In this document: positions 6,408-13,445 of the stretch, in pieces
Numbering within the stretch: position 1 is the stretch's first letter
Layout of the letters: each line of letters begins with the position of its first letter
Source: Rikenellaceae bacterium
GTDB lineage: Bacteria; Bacteroidota; Bacteroidia; Bacteroidales; UBA932
DNA length: 13,695 nucleotides
Reading direction: 5' to 3'
NCBI GenBank assembly: GCA_012800665.1
Contig: JAAZIW010000153.1
Coordinates: 1-13,695 of the forward strand
The notes under the pieces: generated by a model
The model's input: only the letters and a program-made list of their open reading frames with translations
Database searches by the model: none
Told to the model about the DNA's origin: nothing
Position numbers and translations under genes: made by a program

Positions 6408-7913
6408 ATGGAAATAGATTTTTTAAAGGAAATTATTTTCGCTTCTGATAAGACGACTGAATCCAAGATGATTGCACGCAAAGAGGCCAATGGAACAATC
6501 CGTAAGATTGCACCTAAAATCTATTCGACTAACTTATTGGATTCACCGGAAAGTATAATCAAGCGTAATCTGATTCAAGTTCTCGGGTGGCGTCTTCCGG
6601 GATGCGTAATCAGTCATAGAAGTGCATCTTCTCTCAGGCCGACTGAAAACGGCAATCTTTTTATTACATACAAGTTTAATCGCAGAATAGATAATATTCC
6701 GGGAATTGTTTTAAATGTAATGAAAGGGCCGGAAGCTCTCGATAGTGATATTAGGCTTGGCAGTGCAGAAGTTTATGCGTCTTCGGAGGAACGCTGGATG
6801 CTGGAGGTGTTACAGCCTGCCCGTCGAGGAAAAGATGGAGAATCCAAGGGGATGAGTGAAAAAGATGTAGAATCCAGACTGGAAGCGATGATTCGCGCGG
6901 GAGGCGAAGAAAGAATTAACGCTTTCAGAGATAAAGCTAAGACTATCGCGGAAACGCTTGGATATATAGATGAATATAAAAAATTGAGCGCTTTGATTTC
7001 CGCACTTTTGAATACTCATGACCCATCTGTACTTTCGACCCCTGAGGGCATTGCACGATCTGTAGGAGAGCCTTTGGACCCGTCCAGAATCCCCATATTT
7101 GAAGCCTTGTATGATGCGCTTAACGGAGCTTACTTCCCTCAAATGAGAGATGAAAACAAGTCGGAAGAAGCATTTAGAATGTTTTCATTTTTTGAGAGTT
7201 ACTTCTCAAACTACATTGAAGGGACAGAGTTTGAAATAAGTGAAGCAAAACAAATTGTAGATACCGGCATAACCATCCCAAAAAGAATTGAGGATTCACA
7301 CGATATTCTAGGCACTTTCAACATCCTTTCAAATCGCCAAGAAATGCAAAAGACACCCGGCACAGAAGAAGAGTTCCTTGCTTTACTCCGTCATCGCCAT
7401 TCAAAAATACTTGAATTGAGGCCCGAGTGCAACCCGGGAATGTTTAAAAACAAAAGGAACCGTGCCGGCAATACCGAATTTGTATCCCCGGACCTTGTTA
7501 TCGGGACATTAAAATATGGTTTCCGTATGTATCGCAATTTAAGAGAGCCTTTTGCAAAAGCGATATTTATGATGTTTATTTGCAGCGAAGTACATCCTTT
7601 TACAGATGGTAATGGTCGTATCTCTCGCGTAATGATGAATGCCGAATTAGTTTCTGTCGGCCAAGTTCGAATCATAGTTCCAACAGTATTCCGTGAAGAT
7701 TACCTGCTTGCTCTTCGCAGACTCTCCAGAGCTGCTGATCCAAAGCCATATGTTTCGGTTATGGAGCGACTCTGGAAATTCAGTTCAAATCTGTGGGGCG
7801 AAGATTTTTACGAATTGGATGCATACCTGAAATCGTGTAACGCATACGAAACACCGGAAAATGCTAAACTTCGTTTCATAGAGAGAATCGGCAAAAATTG
7901 TCCGCTCCTTTAA
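6408..7913 (+). CDS. Fic family protein (predicted AMPylase, class II) with AbiEi-like N-terminal domain
   Basis: This is a 501-residue cytoplasmic protein. The Fic motif is complete: HPFTDGNGR at 396-404, with catalytic His396 and the DGNGR phosphate-binding loop. Such enzymes usually move AMP or another nucleotide monophosphate from a nucleotide to a hydroxyl side chain of a target protein. The self-inhibition motif [S/T]xxxE[G/N] appears before the core as SNYIEG (267-272, Glu271), which places it in class II. Residues about 20-110 (GTIRKIAPKIYSTNL, then IIKRNLIQVLG and GCVISHRSAS) resemble the winged-helix and linker region of AbiEi-type antitoxins and could bind DNA or sense a partner; this is a resemblance I recognise, not a proven match. 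Codons are richer in A/T than those of the neighbours. thyA starts 67 bp downstream with no terminator between, so read-through into thyA is possible. The target is unknown. Confidence 0.9.
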   Translation: MEIDFLKEIIFASDKTTESKMIARKEANGTIRKIAPKIYSTNLLDSPESIIKRNLIQVLGWRLPGCVISHRSASSLRPTENGNLFITYKFNRRIDNIPGIVLNVMKGPEALDSDIRLGSAEVYASSEERWMLEVLQPARRGKDGESKGMSEKDVESRLEAMIRAGGEERINAFRDKAKTIAETLGYIDEYKKLSALISALLNTHDPSVLSTPEGIARSVGEPLDPSRIPIFEALYDALNGAYFPQMRDENKSEEAFRMFSFFESYFSNYIEGTEFEISEAKQIVDTGITIPKRIEDSHDILGTFNILSNRQEMQKTPGTEEEFLALLRHRHSKILELRPECNPGMFKNKRNRAGNTEFVSPDLVIGTLKYGFRMYRNLREPFAKAIFMMFICSEVHPFTDGNGRISRVMMNAELVSVGQVRIIVPTVFREDYLLALRRLSRAADPKPYVSVMERLWKFSSNLWGEDFYELDAYLKSCNAYETPENAKLRFIERIGKNCPLL

Positions 7914-7914
7914 T

Positions 7915-7934
7915 GGTACGGATATTTTGGAGAA
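7915..7934 (+). repeat. Right copy of the direct repeat flanking the fic segment
   Basis: The first 17 bases read GGTACGGATATTTTGGA and match the left copy at 6205 with one difference. It starts two bases after the fic stop codon and contains the TTTG that serves as the likely -33 box of thyA. Confidence 0.6.
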
Positions 7935-7957
7935 TAAGCATTAAATTGTCATATTTG
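7926..7957 (+). promoter_or_regulatory. thyA promoter (-33 and -7 boxes)
   Basis: TTTG at 7926-7929 and CATATTTG at 7950-7957 (one mismatch from TAnnTTTG) are separated by 20 bases, the usual Bacteroidota spacing. The -7 box ends 23 bases before the thyA ATG. The -33 box is inside the right copy of the direct repeat. Confidence 0.55.
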
Positions 7958-7980
7958 TTACCACTAAAAACATTTGAACA

Positions 7981-8775
7981 ATGCAGCAATATCTTGACAT
8001 GCTGCGTGATATACGCACGCACGGAGTAATAAAAAAAGACCGCACAGGGACAGGCGCACAAAGCATTTTCGGCTACCAATGCCGATACAATCTCTCGGAT
8101 GGGTTTCCTCTGCTGACCACCAAAAAGGTATTTTTGCGCGGAATTATCCACGAACTTTTGTGGTTCATCGCAGGCGATACCAATATTAAGTATCTGTTAG
8201 ATAATAATGTGCACATTTGGGATGACTGGGCGGATGAGAACGGTGACTTGGGCCCCATATACGGGCATCAGTGGCGGAGTTGGCCGGCTCCGGACGGGCG
8301 CAAGATAGACCAGCTTGCAAATGTCATCGAGCAAATCAAGCGCAATCCCGATTCGCGCAGGCACCTTGTAACGGCATGGAATCCCGGAGAGGTGGATAAT
8401 ATGGCTCTGCCGCCCTGCCATTGCTTGTTTCAGTTTTATGTGGCGGACGGGAAACTCAGTTGTCAGCTATACCAAAGGTCTGCTGACACATTTTTAGGCG
8501 TGCCTTTCAATATCGCTTCTTACTCGCTGCTTACCATGATGATAGCGCAGGAATGCGGCTTAGGGCTCGGTGACTTCGTCCATACCACAGGGGACACTCA
8601 CATCTATGTGAATCATTTCGAACAGGTGGATTTGCAACTGACGCGCATTCCCCGCGCCCTGCCTACAATGAAGCTCAACCCCGATGTCAAGAGCGTATTC
8701 GATTTCCGCATAGATGACTTCAGTCTCGAAGGCTATGATCCCTGGCCCGCCATTAAGGCTCCGGTAGCGGTATAG
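7981..8775 (+). CDS. thyA: Thymidylate synthase (ThyA type)
   Basis: This 264-residue enzyme has the same length as the E. coli one. It methylates dUMP to dTMP using methylene-tetrahydrofolate, which becomes dihydrofolate for FolA to recycle. The key residues are all present: Arg21 in KKDRTGTG, the phosphate-binding pair Arg126-Arg127 in SRRHLV, the nucleophile Cys146 in LPPCHCLFQF, Arg166-Ser167-Ala168-Asp169 in YQRSADTFLG and Asn177 in VPFNIASY. The ATG at 7981 matches the family start. The gene lies just downstream of fic and has its own promoter. It converges with galM, with a shared terminator. Nothing in the protein appears unusual. Confidence 0.97.
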   Translation: MQQYLDMLRDIRTHGVIKKDRTGTGAQSIFGYQCRYNLSDGFPLLTTKKVFLRGIIHELLWFIAGDTNIKYLLDNNVHIWDDWADENGDLGPIYGHQWRSWPAPDGRKIDQLANVIEQIKRNPDSRRHLVTAWNPGEVDNMALPPCHCLFQFYVADGKLSCQLYQRSADTFLGVPFNIASYSLLTMMIAQECGLGLGDFVHTTGDTHIYVNHFEQVDLQLTRIPRALPTMKLNPDVKSVFDFRIDDFSLEGYDPWPAIKAPVAV

Positions 8776-8816
8776 CCGGTAAAGAATAGTAGGAGGAAAT
8801 TGAAAAGGCAATAAAA

Positions 8817-8839
8817 AAGACCGCTCGCGTGGCGGTCTT
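8817..8839. terminator. Bidirectional intrinsic terminator between thyA and galM
   Basis: AAGACCGC (8817-8824) pairs perfectly with GCGGTCTT (8832-8839) around a 7-base loop. On the minus strand the stem runs into a T-rich tail (six T read from the A-run at 8813-8818), suiting galM. On the plus strand it is followed by ATTTG, with U-richness coming from the stem end, suiting thyA. It lies 41 bp after the thyA stop codon and 64 bp after the galM stop codon. Confidence 0.8.
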
Positions 8840-8903
8840 ATTTGTTCGAAGCAATGGGAAATCGTTGCCAAAATGTGATACAGTCCAAAACCTCCAAAGC
8901 GCC

Positions 8904-9950
8904 CTATCTGGTGCTGAACGCCCAAATAATCGCCTGCTCAAACTCCTCGCCAGGGCGAAGGACAGTGCTCGGATAATCGGGATGATTGGGGCTGTCGGGA
9001 TAATGCTGGGCCTCAAGCGCAACAAAATCGTAATCGCTATAAATATGACCGTTCTTGCCCTTTGGGCAGCCATCTAACCAATTACCCGTATAAACCTGAA
9101 TGCCGGGCTGGGTGGTGTGCATGGTCAGCACCCTTCCTGACCTGGGGGAATAGAGTTCGGCCGCCTCGCTGAGCTGGCCCTTCATATGACCATCTATCAC
9201 CCAGCAATTGTCATATCCCTTGCCGAATTTAAGCGCGGGGAAATCCGCCTTTATATCCTGCCCTATGGGTTTTGGATTTATAAAATCCATAGGAGTGCCC
9301 GCCACCGGAACGGAGTCGCCCAAGGGGATAAGACTGTCGGATGTAGGAAGATATTCGGATGCATTAAGCCGAAGTTGATGATCCAACACTGTGCCTGAGC
9401 CCTCGCCGTTGAGGTTGAAATAAGAGTGATTGGTTAGATTCAGCACCGTTGCTTTGTCTGCGCGGGCGGTAAAAGTCAAACGAAGTTCATTATCTTCACT
9501 CCACTCATAACGGGCCACTACCTTTAGATTGCCCGGATAACCCATTTCTCCATCAGCGCTGAAATACATGAATTCCACACCGTCTCCCTCGATTCTACTC
9601 TCCCAAATCTGATTTTGAAAACCATCCGGCCCGCCGTGAAGATGATTCGGACCATTATTGACAGGCAACGTGTATTCTACTCCATCCAAAGAAAACTTCC
9701 CAAGGGCAATGCGGTTGGCATAGCGGCCGGGGCATTTCCCTGCGCAAGGGCCATCTCCAAAATAGCTCTCGGCATCGGGGTAACCCAATACCACATCGGC
9801 CAATTTACCGTCTCTATCCGGCACATTTATAGCCAATACTCCCGCCCCTATGCTCCCCAACTCCACGCTCGCACCTGACTTATTGATAATGGTATACTTA
9901 TAAATTTCGCGGCCGGCGGCCTTTCCTAAAAGTTCTTTTGTGATTTTCAT
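8904..9950 (-). CDS. galM: Aldose 1-epimerase (galactose mutarotase)
   Basis: This 348-residue enzyme interconverts the alpha and beta anomers of galactose and other aldoses. Family marks are GRYANRI (75-81), NHLHGGPDGFQ (102-112, His105), NLTNHSYFNLNG (171-182, the catalytic acid His175), GKGYDNCWV (243-251), PGIQVYTGNW (282-291) and the catalytic base Glu313 in ALEAQHYPDSPN. The length is typical. No signal peptide is visible at this start, so it is probably cytoplasmic. An in-frame ATG seven codons upstream (9971) lies on the far side of the predicted -7 box, so the ATG at 9950 is preferred. It stands alone: the neighbours are convergent thyA and a divergent lipoprotein gene, with no sugar-utilisation genes beside it. 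Confidence 0.95.
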   Translation of the reverse strand: MKITKELLGKAAGREIYKYTIINKSGASVELGSIGAGVLAINVPDRDGKLADVVLGYPDAESYFGDGPCAGKCPGRYANRIALGKFSLDGVEYTLPVNNGPNHLHGGPDGFQNQIWESRIEGDGVEFMYFSADGEMGYPGNLKVVARYEWSEDNELRLTFTARADKATVLNLTNHSYFNLNGEGSGTVLDHQLRLNASEYLPTSDSLIPLGDSVPVAGTPMDFINPKPIGQDIKADFPALKFGKGYDNCWVIDGHMKGQLSEAAELYSPRSGRVLTMHTTQPGIQVYTGNWLDGCPKGKNGHIYSDYDFVALEAQHYPDSPNHPDYPSTVLRPGEEFEQAIIWAFSTR

Positions 9951-9957
9951 AGCGGCA

Positions 9958-9965
9958 CAAATATA
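9958..9965 (-). promoter_or_regulatory. -7 promoter box of galM
   Basis: The minus-strand reading TATATTTG matches TAnnTTTG exactly and ends 7 bases before the galM ATG (9950), giving a very short leader. It faces away from the lipoprotein promoter about 30 bp to its right. Confidence 0.55.
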
Positions 9966-9975
9966 CTTCATTTTC

Positions 9976-10004
9976 TTTGATTTGTCCGAAAATTATTATC
10001 TTTG
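9976..10004 (+). promoter_or_regulatory. Probable promoter of the large lipoprotein gene
   Basis: TATCTTTG at 9997-10004 matches TAnnTTTG exactly. TTTG at 9976-9979 is a possible -33 box, though the 17-base gap is shorter than usual. It would give a leader of about 140 nt carrying the tandem repeats and hairpin listed below. Confidence 0.5.
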
Positions 10005-10042
10005 GAAAAATCAGCCTTAATTTGACCATAACGAAAACATTA

Positions 10043-10102
10043 ATATTTATTCTAACTAATTCATATTTATTTTAACTAACTAATATTAATTTCAACTGCA
10101 TT
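10043..10102 (+). repeat. Three imperfect 20-bp tandem repeats in the lipoprotein leader
   Basis: Units at 10043-10062, 10063-10082 and 10083-10102 each begin ATATT and share an AACT core at the same position. Units 1 and 2 agree at about 16 of 20 positions; unit 3 is more diverged. The DNA is very rich in A+T. The period is about two helical turns. The units could bind a regulator or act as unpaired AU-rich RNA in the leader. Confidence 0.55.
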
Positions 10103-10108
10103 ATGATT

Positions 10109-10132
10109 ACTCTTAAGACGAGTCTTGAGGGT
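10109..10132 (+). promoter_or_regulatory. Leader hairpin upstream of the large lipoprotein gene
   Basis: As RNA, 10109-10118 pairs with 10123-10132 in a 10-bp stem (two or so G-U pairs) closed by the tetraloop CGAG at 10119-10122. It ends 18 bases before the ATG at 10151 and is followed by an A-run, not a T-run, so it is not a plus-strand terminator. It may influence translation or mRNA stability. Confidence 0.45.
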
Positions 10133-10150
10133 TAAAAAAGAAATTTTGTT

Positions 10151-13100
10151 ATGAAAAAATTACTGTATTCTTTAGCATTCCTTGCAAGTCTGCTAAGCAT
10201 TTTTTCTTGTGAACGGGAAAACAAGCCGGGTGAACCGACCGACGGGAAGCTTGTTGTTTCCGCCGTGATTTCTGATTGGACATCCGCAAAAGTACTGCCT
10301 GAAGGAACGGCAGGAGAGGCGGGCCACATTTTCCATCCCGAATGGAAAACAGGAGACAAAATCATCGGTTATTACAACAACGGCAAGGCCGATGTTCTGC
10401 TTAATTATGAGGTGGAAGAGGTTGCAAACGGCACCGCCACCTTCAAAAAAATCGGCGCTTTCGAGGAGCCGGGGAACGGGCAAGCCGTGTATTTCGCTTA
10501 TGCTCAAGGATGCGAGGCGTCTGCCCTGGCAAATGGAAAGCTTGCCATAAGCATCAAAAATCAGACTAAGAGGGCGATGCCGGTGGTGATGGGCGCAGCA
10601 GGGGTTGTCTTAGATGGCAAACTTTCCCTTTCCTTCATAAGCATAACTTCCGTAATAGGGATTAAAAACCCCACCTTGGAAGGGACTGCAGGCAGCAATA
10701 TCTCGCAACTTACACTTAGCGGAAGCGGAATTGTTGCGGAAGGAACTTTGGATTTGAAGACCGCCGCATTCACTCCGTCTACAGAAAAAACTTACATCAC
10801 AAAAGAGGTTGACCAAACGGAAGGGGACGGCACAATACTCGTGTCAATCTTCCCGGAGATAAGCAGCGACCTTAAACTTACTGTAATGCAGAATGGACTC
10901 GAATACTCATTATTGTGTCCGTCTCTTCAGCCTGCTGTCAACAGTTATTATTACTTCCTCTCCCCCGACTTTCAAAGGCTCGCCTCTTACATACCCATCG
11001 ACTGGGAAAAAGATGTGAGCAGCAAGAATTTCGATGTAAGGTCCGGAAACGTAGATATAGTATTCAAGTCGGAGGCTCCGCCCTTCAAGAAGAATGATGT
11101 GATTACAGTTCCGGACAATCTCGGAGATTATCATATAAGGGTTGTGTCCTCGGCGGGCCCGATAGCAAAAGGCGAAAGCGGTGTATCGCTTAAGACCATT
11201 GAGGGCAAGATGGGTCATCTTTTCAAGAACCGCAGATTCACCCTGTCAACAGAGTCGGGCGTAACCACCAAGTCCCCGTTCAATTATACCTATACGCCAA
11301 GCATGGTGGAAATTTTTGACGGAACACAATATGTGCCTGTATGGGGAGGAGGCATTACAAAGTCCTCCGGAAACTTGGAAAAAGAGATTTTCTCTTGGGA
11401 GAAGAATATGGATGGCACCGCCTTGTGGGAGACCGGCCCTCTAAGCCTCTCGTGGGATAAATGTAATTTTGACATAGGGCTTAAGGGCGTGTTTGAATTC
11501 GACTTCGGTGAAGTGCCCTGGGAAGATGTAGGAGTAGGAGACCTTCAATATCTGAGCGTATATCTCGAAGGCGGATTCAATATGGAATTGGTCCTCAAAA
11601 TCGCCGCCACTGCAAGCGCTGAGGTGAGCAAGGAGCTTACTCTTTTGGAAGATATAGTAAAGGCCAGATATACCTTTATGGTGGGAACAGTCCCCGTTTA
11701 TGTAACGATAGGAGCGGATTTGATGGCGGAATTGGCCGCTTCCGCAGAAGGAACGGTATCTGTTTCCGGAGGCGTCGGAGCGGGAATGACGGCCAAGATG
11801 GGATGCGAATGGAGCAAGACCGGCGGAGGCAAGGCAATCCACTCTTTGGAAAAGAATTTGGAACTTATAGGCCCGGATGTGGAGGCGCAGGCAAAGGTGG
11901 AGGGAAGCATTGCCACATACCCGGAAATAAAAATCGGGCTCTATCATGTACTTTGCCCAACCATCTCTCCAAAACCATACATAAAGGCAGGAGCGAACGC
12001 ACGATTGGTGGAGGGCGGATATTTCGGCTGGAATGCCGGTCTGTTTTCAGGCATAGAATTGGGTCTCGAATTGAACTTGGACCTTTTCTTCTGGGAAAAA
12101 ACATTGGTGGAATTCGAGCCCATCAGCCTTTTTGAGTTGCCGATAGTAACTCTGCCGGACGGGCTCTCCCTTAAGAGCGAAACTCCCGCATATATGAAGG
12201 TGGGCGAAAGCAAGGAGATAAAATACCACGCCACAAATAAAAATTACCTCAGCGGAACCGTATATAATGCCGCCGGCATGCTTGTATATTTCGAGGCGAT
12301 CGGAGGAGAGCTTGACAAAGACTATGCATATACCGACAAAAACGGCGAAGTGAGCGTGAATTTCACTCTCACCGATGATAAAGAAGCAAATGTGAAGGCG
12401 CAGATAGTGGTGGGCGATGAAGAAGAGGAGGGCCCCGTTGCCGATTTATGGGAAGTGGATATCATCAACTTCCGTCTCTCTGCCACGCCGCTTACGCAAG
12501 AGGTTGCCGAAGGTGCGGATGCAAGCATTACTTTCAAACTCGAAAAGTATAGTTCGAAAACCGGAGAATGGACGCCCGTACCGAACAAAACCCTTTACTT
12601 CACCCCTGTCGGAGGCGGCTGTCCTCCCTCAGGCAATACCTCACAGGACGGTACCGTGCAAGTTACCTTTACTCCGGAGGAAGATTTCGTTGAAGGAAGC
12701 GTAACCGCCAGCTACACCACAACCGATCCCGTTGTTTGGAGCGGAGAGATTAGAGCGGAAATTACGGCGGAAGATGAAGGGGGAGAAGGAGGAGCTCTCT
12801 TGTCAGAAATCAAAAAGGCCAAGAAGATGAAGGAAAACACGCTCCGTATCGGCGGTTTGGAGAAAGATATTGAAATAGTGAAAGGAGAGCACGACTATGT
12901 ATCAGTACATGAGGACAAAGAAGGAGTTTTCTACTTTGATTGGGCCAAAGAGCATCCTATATATTCATCATGCAATTTAGGTATGATTGGGAGATGGACC
13001 GAAAACATGCTTGGCGTTATTGTTGATATTATGAGTCCGGAATTTATTCAAAGCGAATGTTATGTTGGTTTACTCAACTTAGAATACCACGATGGTTCAG

Positions 13101-13288
13101 ATATACCTGACGAATATTATTTCGCAACATATGATACAAATGACAATACACGCCTTGTCGAAGGAGGATTTTTAATTAATAAACTTACCAATGGCCATTA
13201 CACCTTGCAATTGTATCTCAAGAGAGAAGACGGTCTGCAGGTATGGGGGAGTTTAAGGACCACATCTGTAGATAACCCAGAGCAATAA
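10151..13288 (+). CDS. Very large cell-surface lipoprotein, fimbrillin-like N terminus with Ig-like (Big) domains
   Basis: This 1045-residue protein is not recognised as a named family. Residues 1-20 are a lipoprotein signal with lipobox SIFSC (Cys20), followed by the acidic CEREN, which may favour surface display. Residues about 30-290 (HPEWKTGDKIIGYYNNG, then VYFAYAQG) resemble Bacteroidales fimbrillin-like domains. Residues about 295-660 are rich in beta-strand patterns and glycine and include repeated amphipathic stretches (for example VSVSGGVGAGM). Two Ig-like Big domains follow at about 667-755 (TDKNGEVSVNFTLTDD) and 766-870 (TSQDGTVQVTFTPEE). A GGEGG linker near 876 leads to a C-terminal domain of about 165 residues. 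From about 12950 the DNA falls to roughly 37% G+C, unlike the rest of the gene. A role in adhesion or surface structure is plausible but inferred. Confidence 0.85.
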   Translation: MKKLLYSLAFLASLLSIFSCERENKPGEPTDGKLVVSAVISDWTSAKVLPEGTAGEAGHIFHPEWKTGDKIIGYYNNGKADVLLNYEVEEVANGTATFKKIGAFEEPGNGQAVYFAYAQGCEASALANGKLAISIKNQTKRAMPVVMGAAGVVLDGKLSLSFISITSVIGIKNPTLEGTAGSNISQLTLSGSGIVAEGTLDLKTAAFTPSTEKTYITKEVDQTEGDGTILVSIFPEISSDLKLTVMQNGLEYSLLCPSLQPAVNSYYYFLSPDFQRLASYIPIDWEKDVSSKNFDVRSGNVDIVFKSEAPPFKKNDVITVPDNLGDYHIRVVSSAGPIAKGESGVSLKTIEGKMGHLFKNRRFTLSTESGVTTKSPFNYTYTPSMVEIFDGTQYVPVWGGGITKSSGNLEKEIFSWEKNMDGTALWETGPLSLSWDKCNFDIGLKGVFEFDFGEVPWEDVGVGDLQYLSVYLEGGFNMELVLKIAATASAEVSKELTLLEDIVKARYTFMVGTVPVYVTIGADLMAELAASAEGTVSVSGGVGAGMTAKMGCEWSKTGGGKAIHSLEKNLELIGPDVEAQAKVEGSIATYPEIKIGLYHVLCPTISPKPYIKAGANARLVEGGYFGWNAGLFSGIELGLELNLDLFFWEKTLVEFEPISLFELPIVTLPDGLSLKSETPAYMKVGESKEIKYHATNKNYLSGTVYNAAGMLVYFEAIGGELDKDYAYTDKNGEVSVNFTLTDDKEANVKAQIVVGDEEEEGPVADLWEVDIINFRLSATPLTQEVAEGADASITFKLEKYSSKTGEWTPVPNKTLYFTPVGGGCPPSGNTSQDGTVQVTFTPEEDFVEGSVTASYTTTDPVVWSGEIRAEITAEDEGGEGGALLSEIKKAKKMKENTLRIGGLEKDIEIVKGEHDYVSVHEDKEGVFYFDWAKEHPIYSSCNLGMIGRWTENMLGVIVDIMSPEFIQSECYVGLLNLEYHDGSDIPDEYYFATYDTNDNTRLVEGGFLINKLTNGHYTLQLYLKREDGLQVWGSLRTTSVDNPEQ

Positions 13289-13318
13289 TAACTCGAACTT
13301 TTCTTAAACGCATTTTGC

Positions 13319-13367
13319 GAGCGGAGCTCCCTACGCGGCCTTGCCGCCAAAGAGCTCCGCTCTTTTT
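13319..13367 (+). terminator. Intrinsic terminator after the large lipoprotein gene
   Basis: GAGCGGAGCTC (13319-13329) pairs perfectly with GAGCTCCGCTC (13352-13362), followed by TTTTT. The loop contains a second small hairpin, GCGGC (13335-13339) with GCCGC (13343-13347). It lies about 30 bp after the lipoprotein stop codon and isolates that gene from the methylase. Confidence 0.88.
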
Positions 13368-13396
13368 ATTGACTTTCATTATCGGCACAATTTTAT

Positions 13397-13404
13397 TACT
13401 TTTG
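13397..13404 (+). promoter_or_regulatory. -7 promoter box of the DNA methylase gene
   Basis: TACTTTTG matches TAnnTTTG exactly and precedes the ATG at 13446 by 41 bases. A TTG at 13369-13371 is too far upstream (25 bases) to be a confident -33 box. Confidence 0.45.
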
Positions 13405-13445
13405 TTGTTACGTTATTTGGTGAGGGAAAACTCTCGATTTTAGCA

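Larger units (their letters stand above)
6222..7914 (+). other. Probable inserted fic cassette bounded by direct repeats
   Basis: This stretch holds the fic control region and the fic gene and nothing else. Repeat copies at 6205-6224 and 7915-7934 enclose it, and the right copy begins two bases after the fic stop codon at 7911-7913. Hand counts of sample lines give about 32-43% G+C inside, against about 58% in the sampled thyA line, which fits foreign origin. No transposase, integrase or terminal inverted repeats are visible, so no known element type can be named. If it is an insertion, the pre-insertion site was a shared folA/thyA divergent promoter. Confidence 0.5.

Noticed and set aside
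8829..9077. Plus-strand open frame of 82 codons over the galM 3' end
   Set aside because: It overlaps the terminator and the antisense of well-supported galM codons, and the translation has no recognisable features.
11441..11947. Minus-strand open frame of 168 codons inside the lipoprotein gene
   Set aside because: It is antisense to a continuous 1045-codon gene and its translation looks like random reverse-frame sequence.
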